Shown: one piece after another, positions 40,209-50,015 of the stretch
Layout: each line of letters opens with the position of its first letter
How positions within the stretch are numbered: position 1 is the stretch's first letter
Assembly: GCA_002730555.1 (NCBI GenBank)
Contig: PCAM01000002.1
Coordinates: 120,860 to 184,859 of the forward strand
Direction: 5' to 3'
Source: Chloroflexota bacterium
GTDB lineage: Bacteria > Chloroflexota > Dehalococcoidia > Lucifugimonadales > Lucifugimonadaceae
DNA: 64,000 bases
Notes under the pieces: model-generated
Told to the model about the DNA's origin: nothing
Database searches by the model: none
What the model saw: the letters and a program-made list of their open reading frames with translations, nothing else
Translations under genes and position numbers: made by a program

Positions 40209-40772
40209 TTGCAGAACGGCAATAGCAACAACCTGGTCTGGCTAGACCTTGAGATGACGGGACTCGAGCCGGAAAAAGATGTGATCGTCCAGATAGCGGC
40301 GATCGTTACCGACCGGGATCTGAATGAGATCGCAGAACCGGTCGAGTTCACAATCTGGCACCCGGCCGAGACGACGGACCGCATGACGCCGTTTGTGCGT
40401 GACATGCATGAGCGCTCCGGCTTGCTGCGGCAGATACAGAAGTCGAAAACCTCGCTGGAAGAAGCCGAGCGGGAGGTGCTGACGCTGGTTTCGATGCACT
40501 GCGAGTACGGAACCGCGCGCCTGTGCGGGAACTCTATCTGGCAGGACCGGCGCTTCCTTGAGCGCTACATGCCGGCGCTCGTGAACTACCTGCACTACCG
40601 GATGATCGATGTGTCATCGATCAAGGAGCTGGCCGGGTGGTGGTACGGGATTCAGCACCGAAAGCCGAAGGGCGCCCAGCACACAGCGCTGTGGGATACT
40701 CGGCAATCGATCGCCGAGTTGAAGTACTACCGTGAGCAGCTGTTCAATCCGGAGGTCGAGAGCGCCGAGTAG
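40209..40772 (+). CDS. orn: Oligoribonuclease
   Basis: TTG start; NNLVWLDLEMTGLEPEKDVIVQIAAIVTD, LCGNSIWQDRRFLERYMP, HTALWDTRQSIAELKYYRE (DEDDh). Confidence 0.93.
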   Translation: MQNGNSNNLVWLDLEMTGLEPEKDVIVQIAAIVTDRDLNEIAEPVEFTIWHPAETTDRMTPFVRDMHERSGLLRQIQKSKTSLEEAEREVLTLVSMHCEYGTARLCGNSIWQDRRFLERYMPALVNYLHYRMIDVSSIKELAGWWYGIQHRKPKGAQHTALWDTRQSIAELKYYREQLFNPEVESAE

Positions 40773-40891
40773 GGCTGGAGAATCCTGAATCAAGTTCAGG
40801 ATGACAGCGAACATGCCCGGGGGGCGATACCAGAGGCAGCAGAGTTTTTTACCGACTCTTCGCCCACCACGCTCGTCGGTAACCACACCCG

Positions 40892-41227
40892 TTACACGGC
40901 CTCTATAGATGCTCCTATTGAGAAAGACTGGAGCCGGTCGCGATAGAACTCGGCGGTTTCCCTCGGGCAAACGGTCACCGTGGCTTTGCCCTCAAGATGT
41001 GCGTCCATCATCACCTGGACGGCGTCCTGTTCGCTGAGCGTCGGCACGGATTTCAGGAGCGCGTCCACCACGTGTTCCATCGAGTTGACATCGTCGTTGT
41101 GCAGGATAACGGCAAACCTGGGAACGTGTTCCGTCAGCGAACGCTGTAACGCCTCTTGCTCGACGTCCGGGCTCACCAGTGCCGGGTCGGTCATTTCCAG
41201 GGACCGGGTATCAGGCATGAACGTCAT
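40892..41227 (-). CDS. clpS: ATP-dependent Clp protease adaptor ClpS
   Basis: RFAVILHNDDVNSMEHVVDALLKSVPTLSEQDAVQVMMDAHLEGKATV. Confidence 0.93.
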   Translation of the reverse strand: MTFMPDTRSLEMTDPALVSPDVEQEALQRSLTEHVPRFAVILHNDDVNSMEHVVDALLKSVPTLSEQDAVQVMMDAHLEGKATVTVCPRETAEFYRDRLQSFSIGASIEAV

Positions 41228-42116
41228 CGGTCTCCGTGGAGAGCGTTCCGTACAGGTCCGGCCTTCGGTCCCTGAAGAACGGGGTCAGGCGGCGAGTATT
41301 CTCGAAATGGCTCCGATCAAGGTCGGCCACGATGATGTCGTCCCGTTCTTCCGCCTGCGCCACCGTCTCACCGTCCGGGCCCACTAGCCTGGTGCCGCCG
41401 TAGAACACCGCCTTCCCCTCTATGCCGACGTGGTTTACGGGCGCCAGGTAGGCAACGTTCTCGTACGCGCGTGTCTGTGTTAACGACTCCCACCAGCGCA
41501 TCCAGCGCTCTCGGTCCAGGAACTCTTCGCCCGCTACCCCTGGCGCGCTCGTGTGCTCCGAGTTGTGCTCGGAACCGAGATAACCGGCCGGGATGCAGTA
41601 CGGCACGATGATCAGCTCTGCGCCTTTGACGGCCAGGATCCGGGCGCTCTCCGGAAAGGACAGGTCGTAGCAGATGTTCACCCCGATCTTCCAGCCCAGG
41701 ATATCGATGACCGGGAACTTTGTCCCGTACCGGAAGTAAATCTTCTCCACGGCCCGCAGTCCGGCCGGATGGGTCTTCCGGTACTTTTCGATTATCCGGC
41801 CTTTTGGGTCTATCACCATCGCGGTGTCATAGTAGAGACCGGGCGCCTCTTCTTCGTAGATGGTCGAGATTATGTGGACGCCGTGCTCGCGCGCCTTGTC
41901 CTTGACCCGGCTTGTCGCGACGCCGTTGTCGGGCTCCGCCCAGGACTGGTACTCGAGGTCTCGGAACTGGGCGAAGTAGATGGCGTTGAAAAACTCCGGC
42001 AGGACGATCAGTTCCGCGCCATGATCACGCACAGCCCTATCGATGTACTGGCAAGCGCGATCGACGTTCCCGGGGCGGTCTTCCGTCGCGTTCATCTGTA
42101 TGAGGGCAAGGCGCAT
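41211..42116 (-). CDS. Carbon-nitrogen (nitrilase superfamily) hydrolase, N-carbamoylputrescine amidase/beta-ureidopropionase-like
   Basis: Start MRLALIQMNATEDRPGNVDRA; LIVLPEFFNAIYF, GRIIEKYRKTHPAG, GWKIGVNICYDLSFPESARILAVKGAELIIVP. Confidence 0.92.
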   Translation of the reverse strand: MRLALIQMNATEDRPGNVDRACQYIDRAVRDHGAELIVLPEFFNAIYFAQFRDLEYQSWAEPDNGVATSRVKDKAREHGVHIISTIYEEEAPGLYYDTAMVIDPKGRIIEKYRKTHPAGLRAVEKIYFRYGTKFPVIDILGWKIGVNICYDLSFPESARILAVKGAELIIVPYCIPAGYLGSEHNSEHTSAPGVAGEEFLDRERWMRWWESLTQTRAYENVAYLAPVNHVGIEGKAVFYGGTRLVGPDGETVAQAEERDDIIVADLDRSHFENTRRLTPFFRDRRPDLYGTLSTETDDVHA

Positions 42117-42399
42117 TGGTGACCTTTTCTTGAGCGCTTGCTGGTGCTTTTGGAGATGCGAAGTGCATCCCGGCAAGAATCATCGCCCGGGAATGTTAGC
42201 GGACACCTCGAACCTCCGTTAGCCCTTCGGCCCGTGCCGGCGAAGTCCATCTTCCGTCCCGCCTCCCCATTCAAAACCCGTGCACCGCCCCGCCTCGCTC
42301 CGGTATTTCGGCGCGTCCGAGTTACACGGGTTCGAACTCCGGGACGTGGACTTGTATTCGGAACGCATACGCATTTGGCACGGGAAGGGCAGGCGCGTT

Positions 42400-42444
42400 T
42401 GGTGGGCCCTGTCGGATTCGAACCGACGGCCTGCGGATTAAAAG
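42400..42444 (-). other. tRNA-Lys(UUU)-like 3' half (candidate att site)
   Basis: Minus strand: TTTTAATCCGCAGGCCGTCGGTTCGAATCCGACAGGGCCCACCA = anticodon-loop 3' part, T-arm (GTCGG-TTCGAAT-CCGAC), 3' acceptor AGGGCCC, CCA; no matching 5' half upstream. Confidence 0.75.
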
Positions 42445-42539
42445 GAATATTGTCCCTAGATTGCTGCTCGTCTTCAGTTAAAACGCATCGTGGCGCGTTC
42501 CATCTGCCCTGTTGTGGAGCAGATTCGCCCGTCCCCGCC

Positions 42540-43337
42540 TCAACTAGCCAGTGTCCCGCTGAAAACTTGCCATGCCAGAGCTGACTTCGAGGTCAGGCTG
42601 AGGAGGATATAGACAGACTCCCCGAACAGGTAATCCCGCCAGGGTCCGACGCGCTTGTATTGAAGGACCATATTCACGGCGAAACTGTTGAAGAAGATAA
42701 AAAGTGAAATGAAGATGCCGTATACGAATGTGGGCGGCGATGCAGAAGTCGACGGGCTCCACACGTACAGGGCAATTACGATCCACGGGAAGATTCCCAC
42801 GATAACCCCGAACCAGTAAGACACCCAGCTGGGTTCACCGGGTTCCTCGTAGTGTTCCATCAACAGGCCGAACAGGATCATCGCGGCGTTGACACCAAAA
42901 AGGCAGAGCAACGCACCAATATCTCCGGACCCGGTGAGCAAGGCGATCAAAACGATCATGAGTGAGGCGCTAATCGAGTACTCCACCCAGCGCGCGTAAT
43001 TCCGACCACGCTCCAGATTCATTCGATACCACTCGGATACCCCCGGTGCAGCGATGATCCAGTGCGCGGCTGCCGAGATAAACAGGAATCCTGATACTCC
43101 CCAGGCAAGCCGGAACCGGAACAATTCGGCCAGCACAGGTGCTGAAGCACCCGGCGCATCCTGCAAGAACGTTGCCGTTACAGGTAATGAGAAGTCGTTC
43201 GCCAGTGCGAGAACGACGATCCCCTGGACGAAATGAAGCACCCCCATCGAGCCGTTAAAGATTCGGAGGCGCCGGTATCTGTGATCCGTGGGAATCCGAG
43301 GGGAATGTGGGCTAGGGAGCGATATGGATGAAGTCAC
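42540..43337 (-). CDS. Heliorhodopsin
   Basis: 265 aa, seven hydrophobic segments; NYARWVEYSISASLMIVLIALLTG (TM3, counterion Glu region) and RVGPWRDYLFGESVYILLSLTSKSALAWQVFSGTL (TM7, candidate retinal-binding Lys251, codon 42585-42587). Confidence 0.92.
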   Translation of the reverse strand: MTSSISLPSPHSPRIPTDHRYRRLRIFNGSMGVLHFVQGIVVLALANDFSLPVTATFLQDAPGASAPVLAELFRFRLAWGVSGFLFISAAAHWIIAAPGVSEWYRMNLERGRNYARWVEYSISASLMIVLIALLTGSGDIGALLCLFGVNAAMILFGLLMEHYEEPGEPSWVSYWFGVIVGIFPWIVIALYVWSPSTSASPPTFVYGIFISLFIFFNSFAVNMVLQYKRVGPWRDYLFGESVYILLSLTSKSALAWQVFSGTLAS

Positions 43338-43517
43338 TCGTTAATTCTCAACCCACATCCGAAGTGATCTCAACCTTGATGTGCCGCTGGCCCACTTCTG
43401 TCACTCGGTCTTCATCCCTGGGGCAGGCCACCTGGATCTTCCTGGGGTCTGGTCACCCCAGGTACGATGAAGGGTTGAGGCCTGGGCGATCCTTTCCCAT
43501 GGGCCTGCTACCCCGTG

Positions 43518-45275
43518 TTAACTCGTCACCCACTGGCCGAATACCGGGTACTGCGAGCAAACAAACTCGATGTAGGACGGCTGGCCGTTGTCGTTCGCTG
43601 CGAGTGCCCGTTCGAGCGCTCCGACGATGTCGGACGGCTCGGTAACGCGCTCCGTGTGCAGGCCAAACTCGGCAAGCGCCTTTGGCGTGTCGACCTCTTC
43701 GGGACCGAGCACGGCGTGTGTATATGGGTTGTGGCCGTCGCCCCAGAATCCCGGTCCGTAACCGGCGAATCCGCCGTTACTGATGTGCACCACGGTTATT
43801 CCGAGCTTGTGACGGACCGGCGACTCAAGGTTGCCGAGCATGTAGGCGAGCCCTGCCTCGCCGGTCACGGCGATCGAGTGTCGTTCCGGAAACGCCAGTT
43901 TTGCCGCCACCGCGGCAGCAAAGCTGAATCCGAGGGTCGATACATTCCCCCAGCCCAGGAAGCCGCGTGGGATCAACGTGTCGTACACCGTACTCAACTG
44001 GTCTCGGGTGGTGCCGGACTCGTGCGTGACGAACGAATTCCGAGGGTCCAACACTTCCATCATCCCGGCGTAGACGCGATACGGATTTATCGGCGTGTCG
44101 TTGGAGGTCATCAGTTCCTGGTATTTCGCCAACCCGGCCTCGCGAGACGCCTTGATCTCGGCGTGGACGCTGGGCGCGCTGCGGCCGCCGCCGGAGGTCT
44201 GCGCGGTTAGTTCATCGGTCAGGGCTTGCAGTGTGAAACGGGCATCGCCGATCAGGGCGTGATTCGTCTCGTATACCTTGTTGATATCCAGTTCGCTGAT
44301 ATTGCACTGGATGATGATTTTGTTATTGGCGTTGGGAATAGCGTGGCTGAACCTTCCAGGCGAAAGGCTTGAACCGACCGAAAGGATCAGGTCGCTCTTG
44401 GCCAGGTATTCGACCGTATGATCACCGCGGACGCCAACGAACAATGGATGATCTTCGGGCATCACACCTTTCGATTTGAGGGTGGTGATAACCGGGGAAC
44501 TGGCAAGTTCAGCGAACGCCTTCAGTTCTGTGGAGGCGCCGGCGTAGATAACGCCCTCTCCCGCATATATAAGAGGGTGCTCTGCCTTGAGAAGGAGATC
44601 GACGGCGGTGGTCACATCGGCCGGGTCCGGAGCGCTTTTGTAACTTTTGACCGGCGTGTAGGGATCTACCGTCTCGTCGTACTGACCGGTCGGATCCGGG
44701 ATGGCAAGAATCACGGGGCCAGGCCGCCCGTTCCTCAGCATGCTGAAAGCGCGACGCATGAACTCGGGGACACGTTCGGGTTTATCGACGTAGCCGTACC
44801 ACTTCGAGACCGACTTGAGACTACTGGTGATGTCGAAATGACTATTTTCAGAGCTACCGATTGGCGCTCCATCTGTGATGCAGAGCACCGGGGAGTTGTC
44901 CTCGTACGCCTGTGCCAGTCCGGGGTAGGCGTACTGTAGACCGGCCGCATTGACGCCGCCGTAGACGGTACAGACGCCGATTCGCTCCCCGGCCGTGATT
45001 CGGGAATAGGCGTCCGCTACGCCCACTGCGTAACGGTCATCACGCATCATCACCATCGGGACCCCCTCACGCCCGAGCGCGTTGTTCACGCGGCAGGACG
45101 GGAATACGGTGACCTGGTCCACGCCTTCCTGTTTCAGGATGCGGGCGATTCCCGTCGCTGCGTCGATGGTCAACGTCTCACCTGGCTTTCCGCGGTTCTC
45201 GATCTCTCTGTACCCGGCGCGTATCCCGGGCCGTGCGCCGCAAGTTAACACCGGCCCGTAATTGTTGCCAAACAC
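43518..45275 (-). CDS. Thiamine diphosphate-dependent enzyme (acetolactate synthase-like)
   Basis: IARILKQEGVDQVTVFPSCRVNNALGREGVPMVMMRDDRYAVGVADAYSRITAG, AVTGEAGLAYMLGNLESPVRHKLGITVVHISNGGFAGYGPGFWGDGHN; true start probably downstream of the ORF start. Confidence 0.85.
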   Translation of the reverse strand: MFGNNYGPVLTCGARPGIRAGYREIENRGKPGETLTIDAATGIARILKQEGVDQVTVFPSCRVNNALGREGVPMVMMRDDRYAVGVADAYSRITAGERIGVCTVYGGVNAAGLQYAYPGLAQAYEDNSPVLCITDGAPIGSSENSHFDITSSLKSVSKWYGYVDKPERVPEFMRRAFSMLRNGRPGPVILAIPDPTGQYDETVDPYTPVKSYKSAPDPADVTTAVDLLLKAEHPLIYAGEGVIYAGASTELKAFAELASSPVITTLKSKGVMPEDHPLFVGVRGDHTVEYLAKSDLILSVGSSLSPGRFSHAIPNANNKIIIQCNISELDINKVYETNHALIGDARFTLQALTDELTAQTSGGGRSAPSVHAEIKASREAGLAKYQELMTSNDTPINPYRVYAGMMEVLDPRNSFVTHESGTTRDQLSTVYDTLIPRGFLGWGNVSTLGFSFAAAVAAKLAFPERHSIAVTGEAGLAYMLGNLESPVRHKLGITVVHISNGGFAGYGPGFWGDGHNPYTHAVLGPEEVDTPKALAEFGLHTERVTEPSDIVGALERALAANDNGQPSYIEFVCSQYPVFGQWVTS

Positions 45276-45327
45276 GTCGACTGGGCGGACCGGTCGGCAT
45301 TCATTCGTACCTGGTGATTCTCAGATC

Positions 45328-45479
45328 GACCTGCCCCCCCTTGTACGGTACCAGTCAATAACTTAGAGACTGGACATTTCCAGAAGGGGGAATACATGCC
45401 GAGAAGAGGACATTCATGCCAGCCGTCCAACACTCGGCAGGACTGACATAATCCCTGATACCGCGTCAGGGGGCAGGTC
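45328..45479. mobile_element. Small non-autonomous element (MITE-like) with inverted ends GACCTGCCCCC
   Basis: Left end GACCTGCCCCCCCTTGTACGGTACCAG; right end (reverse complement) GACCTGCCCCCTGACGCGGTATCAG; about 152 bp; no transposase. Confidence 0.5.
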
Positions 45480-45961
45480 AAACGGGACAATCTAATCCAG
45501 TGGCGATTGCCAAACAGCGGTCGAGCGAAATCGTGCAGCTTCATCAACCTCCCGGAGACACCTGCGGCCGCCACGCCCCGATCCTACCCTCATCGCCAAC
45601 GTGGAGCGCGATGTGGGGCCAATGATCCTCTCCAAATTCGATCAACAGGTTGTCAGAAGTCATCCGGATTCCTCGCCGAGATCGGACCAGTCCGGGGCCC
45701 CACGAACACGCGTACGCAGTGTTGAGCCGCTCGACAGCTGAGAAGCGGCGTCTGGACAGAAGTTCCTACGCCGAGTTCGGCGTGACCGATTCCCCATCCG
45801 CTACCGTCGCCAACCGAACGGGAAAGTGGTCCATCAAGCAGGCGTAATCCAAGATGCATGCGGAGCTCGAGATAATCTGGTAGACATGGGTTGATAATTC
45901 GTGCGGACAAAGATTAGAGTTCGTATACCCTACTAACCACTGTCGAAATTCATGGGGATGG

Positions 45962-46509
45962 GTGTTTCATCGATCGACATCTCCGCAAGGACTGGAATTG
46001 CTTAGAGTCACACCGCAACGCGTTGAGGTGCTGAAGAACGGACACGGCACACGTCTCGTTCTGAAGGCGACGAAAACTCCCGATGTCTTCTACATCCATT
46101 TGCCGATTTCTATCGGGCAGCGGATCAGCCTGGAATTGAACGGCCTTGCGGTCGACAGGTGTGGCGATCATCACGTTGGACCCATGGTCGCTAAGGCATG
46201 CGGACGCGATTTTTCGTCACTTGTGCTGACTAATACTGCCGGCGATTGGATGGCAGCACGTTTCGTCCTCCAGGCCATACCTGGTCCGGGCCGGGACGAT
46301 GAACTGAAAGTGCCCGTCAGTGTCCCGTCTTCTGTTGCGACAGCGATCACCTACGCCTGCCGATCTACGTTGAGCAGGTGGCCAAAATGCTCGGCGCTAC
46401 CAAAAAGGCGGGGACCGACGGAGTAAGAGCCACAGCACAGATCCCGCCTGCATTCCGGGACGTCATCAACGGTCTGGATTGGCGGGACTTAGATGCGGGC
46501 GCTGCGTGA
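45962..46509 (+). pseudogene. Frameshifted bifunctional nuclease (BFN/DUF151)-like remnant
   Basis: VFYIHLPISIGQRISLELNGLAVDRCGDHHVGPMVAKACGRDFSSLVLTNTAGDWMAARFVLQ then, in another frame, LPIYVEQVAKMLGA: same order as YLPIWIG...LTHDLL...FYA.I.L...PI(F/Y)V.EEV in BFN domains. Confidence 0.45.
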
Positions 46510-46811
46510 ACTTCCAACGGTCCCGCCCGCCCCGACAGAACTCCACCTGACCACGGCACCCGAACATTTGAAGTCTGTTCACGCGACTCCCGCGCCGGAT
46601 CGATTCCGTCAACACATCGACCAGGGTTGAAATGCGCAAATCAGTTGATATCATAGGTTGTTGCACGTACGGACGAATATATTTTTTCGTATGGACAAAC
46701 AATAATAATCGTATCGACGATAACCGTCGGAAAACCTCGGGGACCATGACTTCAGATAATTCGCATAACGACATGAGCCAACTGGTTCCCGCAGGTAGTG
46801 TGAATCCCTAG

Positions 46812-49800
46812 ATGGACAGCCACTCGCTAGCGGCGGTGCGCAGGGTATCGTCCCCGAGACTCATGTCCTGGCGCCGCAGCACCTGGTGGATCCGAATCGG
46901 GCTGATGGCGGCCGTAATCGGCTTACTGGGCGCAACCGTTGCCTGGGTGGTTGACCACTCCGCGCTTACGCATGCATTCGCAACCGTCGGCAATCGCCCC
47001 TGGCTCGTCGTCGGATTCGTAATTGGGTATACAGCGGCATTCTGGCTGCGGGCGGAAGCGTGGCGCCTTCTGTTGCCGGGACTCGGCCGCATAGCTTCTT
47101 ACTCGGCGCTGCAAACGTCCCTGTTCGCCAACCATCTCCTACCGGTCAAGGCCGGGGAGATCGCTCGTCCGTACGTGGCAACCGCGCGCGGGATTCCCGC
47201 TCCACGCGCCGTGAGCACCAGCCTCGTCGCGCGACTCCTCGATTACCTGGTTCTCTTCTTTTTGGCGGCGGTGCTAATCCCCTTTGCGCCATCCAGCCCC
47301 GTGGGAGGGGACGCAGGGCTCCTTGTGTCAGGGTTGTTCCTCGCGCTGGGAGCCGGAAGCGTCGTGGCGCTGCGCCGCCTGCCCGTTCCAGAACGTGTGC
47401 CCGCGGCCGCACGCCCCCTCTGGACATCGCTCAAGCAGAGTCTCGACGAGATCTCAACGCGCCAGGCCGTCGGCGCACTTCTGCTGACGATTCCGGCCTG
47501 GATGCTCGAATCAGTGGCGTTGCTCGCCACCGTCCACGCTGTCGGGGGCGACATCAGCGTCCAGGCGGCGATCGCCGTCACTTCGTTCACGCTGCTGTTC
47601 CAGGTATTTCACTTCGCCCCGGGCGGCATCGGCGTCTATGAAGCGAGCATGACCGGCGCCCTGGGATTGTACGGCTTCTCGGTCGAAGACGCGTTGATGA
47701 TCGCGGTGGTGACGCACGGCCTCAAATTTGGCTACTCGTACACCTTCGCGGCGGTGTTCGCCGCTTACGAAGTGTTCAGGGCGTTGCCCTTCGGAAAGTC
47801 GAGCGTGGCTGACGCCGATGGCGAATGCGACGGACACGCTTCGCGGCTCGAAATAGTCGCGGCTCGCGCGTGGAACGTGCTCAATGAAGGCAAGCCTTTT
47901 ACACCGGTTTTCGCGGCGAACACCCTCCTGTTTCTGAGCATCCCCAGCCTGGCGGACGCCGGTTACTGGGCCCGGGCGGCCATTGCCGGCATCGCCATCA
48001 TTCCGCTTGGGGTGGTGTTCTACCGCTTCGACTTTCCGCTCTGGTTACGCACGGCGCTCTGGAGTTTCCTGTTCCTGTTTATCGCGCTATTCAAGACCGC
48101 GGACCTGGTGGCGGTAGGCGTTTCGCTAGGACTCTACCTGGGATTCACCATCATTCTCTGGGGTTCGGTCTATTACCACCTCCGCATCGGCATGCCGTGG
48201 ACGAACTTCACGCGTTTTTGGCGACTTGTGCTGGAGAACCCGGATCCCACGAGCGGGAACTTCCTTGAGCAGACGCCGAAGTTCTTATTGATGATCCTGA
48301 TGTTTGGTTACGTCATGGATGGGCCCTCAATCGCTTCCGTGGCAGCTGTCGAAGGATTCATCCTTTTCGTCGGGATCGCAGCGCTTTTACTGCACCAATG
48401 GTTCTTCACATGGGTCCCGGCATTGCCTTCGACACCTCTACGTGGCACAGGTCCGACTCCATCTCGGAGTGCCCGGCGGGTGATCGCGATCGTCATCGAC
48501 GGCTGCCGTGCCGACCGCCTGCGAGAGGCACATACGCCATTCATCGACAGCCTGAGACACGAGGGCACCGAGTACACGGACATGCGCACTGTGTATCCCG
48601 CGCGGACGGTCACGGCGTTTAGCTCGATGTTGACCGGGGCGCCTCCAGCCGTCCACGGGATGAAAAGCAATTTCGTACCCAACCTCGGGGTGAAGTGCGA
48701 ATCTGTATTCGACGTACTCGAACAGGGCGGTGAGAAGGGCCGGTTGGTCGGGATCGCACACCTGGTCGACGCCTTCGGCGAAGACCGCGTTAGCACCGTC
48801 AGCGCGGTCAACCACAACGATGAGATCGACCATGCCCTGGTCCGTCAGGCCAAGCGGGTTATGCGGGAGGAAGATCCCGACCTGCTCGTACTGCAGCTGT
48901 TGAGCGTGGATCAGACCGGTCACGCCCGGGGGAGTTATAACCGCGAGTACCTCGACAAGATCGAGATCACTGATCGCATCATCGAGGACTTCGTCGGGTG
49001 GTGCGAACGAGAAGGCTACATGGACGACGCGACCCTCGTGATCAGTTCGGACCACGGGCAGGGCATCGGTATAGGCGGCCACGGTCACCTGACCGAGAGC
49101 GAGCGCCGGGTGCCCTGCATCTTCCAGGGCACGGGAGTGCAAAAAGGGAGGGTAGTTGGCGAGACGCGGCATCTGACCGACGTTGCGCCAACCCTGTTGC
49201 ACCTGCTTGGCAAACGACCACCCGTCCAATCCGTAGGCCGAGATCTACTGGACTCAACAAACGACGCGGAAGTATCGGACGGCCCGGTTGCAGTGCTGAT
49301 CCCAGCTTTCAACGAGGCTGCGAATCTGCCCGGCACCCTTTCCCGTGTGCCGCGGACCGAGGTTCCGGATCTCCATGTAATCGTGGTGGACGACGGATCG
49401 AGCGACGACACAGCAGCCGTGGCCCGCCGATGTGGAGCGGAGACCGTGGTCCGGCACGAACGCAACCGCGGTCTTGGTGCTGCCCTACGCACGGCCCTCC
49501 ATACCGCCCGTGACATGAACGCCCGGGCCGCCGTCTATCTGGACGCGGACGGCGAGTACGACCCGGTGGAAATCTCTCTGTTGCTCGCCGACATCGAGGC
49601 AGGCCGGGCCGACTACGTGCTGGGCACGCGTGGGCGAGGTGGGAGCGAGGGGCAACGCATCGGGCGATACCTCGGCAACCGGGTGTTTACAGCCCTCCTG
49701 AACCTGGCTGCGGGCAGGCGTATCCGCGACGGCCAGACCGGCTTTCGCGCCTTCTCCCGGCGCGCCATCCAGGTGGCCGAGATTTCGCACGACTACAACT

Positions 49801-49958
49801 ACGCGCAGGTTCTGACGCTGGACCTGCTTCGGAAGGGTATGCGGATGTCAGAGGTGCCGATCACGTGGCGCCGGAGGCGTCGCGGTAATTCATTTATCGG
49901 ATGGCAGTACCTGTGGCGCGTTCCGGTCGGAATGGCGCGGGAACTGTGGACCGCTTGA
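46812..49958 (+). CDS. Three-domain fusion: lysylphosphatidylglycerol synthase TM-like (flippase-like) + alkaline phosphatase-fold phosphodiesterase + family 2 glycosyltransferase
   Basis: N-term LLPVKAGEIARPYVATARGIPAPRAVSTSLVARLLDYLVLFFL; middle VIAIVIDGCRADRLREAHTPFIDSL...YPARTVTAFSSMLTGAPPAVHGM...ISSDHGQGIGIGGHGHLTE; C-term VAVLIPAFNEAANLPGTLSRVP...VIVVDDGSSDDT...VYLDADGEYDP...GQTGFRAFSRRA. Confidence 0.9.
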   Translation: MDSHSLAAVRRVSSPRLMSWRRSTWWIRIGLMAAVIGLLGATVAWVVDHSALTHAFATVGNRPWLVVGFVIGYTAAFWLRAEAWRLLLPGLGRIASYSALQTSLFANHLLPVKAGEIARPYVATARGIPAPRAVSTSLVARLLDYLVLFFLAAVLIPFAPSSPVGGDAGLLVSGLFLALGAGSVVALRRLPVPERVPAAARPLWTSLKQSLDEISTRQAVGALLLTIPAWMLESVALLATVHAVGGDISVQAAIAVTSFTLLFQVFHFAPGGIGVYEASMTGALGLYGFSVEDALMIAVVTHGLKFGYSYTFAAVFAAYEVFRALPFGKSSVADADGECDGHASRLEIVAARAWNVLNEGKPFTPVFAANTLLFLSIPSLADAGYWARAAIAGIAIIPLGVVFYRFDFPLWLRTALWSFLFLFIALFKTADLVAVGVSLGLYLGFTIILWGSVYYHLRIGMPWTNFTRFWRLVLENPDPTSGNFLEQTPKFLLMILMFGYVMDGPSIASVAAVEGFILFVGIAALLLHQWFFTWVPALPSTPLRGTGPTPSRSARRVIAIVIDGCRADRLREAHTPFIDSLRHEGTEYTDMRTVYPARTVTAFSSMLTGAPPAVHGMKSNFVPNLGVKCESVFDVLEQGGEKGRLVGIAHLVDAFGEDRVSTVSAVNHNDEIDHALVRQAKRVMREEDPDLLVLQLLSVDQTGHARGSYNREYLDKIEITDRIIEDFVGWCEREGYMDDATLVISSDHGQGIGIGGHGHLTESERRVPCIFQGTGVQKGRVVGETRHLTDVAPTLLHLLGKRPPVQSVGRDLLDSTNDAEVSDGPVAVLIPAFNEAANLPGTLSRVPRTEVPDLHVIVVDDGSSDDTAAVARRCGAETVVRHERNRGLGAALRTALHTARDMNARAAVYLDADGEYDPVEISLLLADIEAGRADYVLGTRGRGGSEGQRIGRYLGNRVFTALLNLAAGRRIRDGQTGFRAFSRRAIQVAEISHDYNYAQVLTLDLLRKGMRMSEVPITWRRRRRGNSFIGWQYLWRVPVGMARELWTA

Positions 49959-50015
49959 CCGGAGTTACCAGATATCAAAGCTATCAAAGCTTCTAAACAC
50001 AGCAGGAGGACATAA

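Noticed and set aside
42400-42480. Complete tRNA gene on the minus strand
   Set aside because: The T-arm and 3' acceptor are good, but the 5' acceptor strand, D-arm and 5' anticodon stem (expected GCGGA) are absent.
43441-43462. CCTGGGGT-ctggtc-ACCCCAGG hairpin as terminator or regulator of the heliorhodopsin/ThDP spacer
   Set aside because: No T-tract on either strand and no recognised riboswitch pattern; reported only as a simple palindrome.
45507-45910. Short overlapping ORFs in the region between the ThDP enzyme and the BFN remnant
   Set aside because: No frame carries a recognisable domain; probably decayed intergenic DNA.
48438-49229. 263-aa minus-strand ORF inside the three-domain fusion
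   Set aside because: Antisense shadow; the plus-strand frame carries the conserved phosphodiesterase and GT2 motifs.
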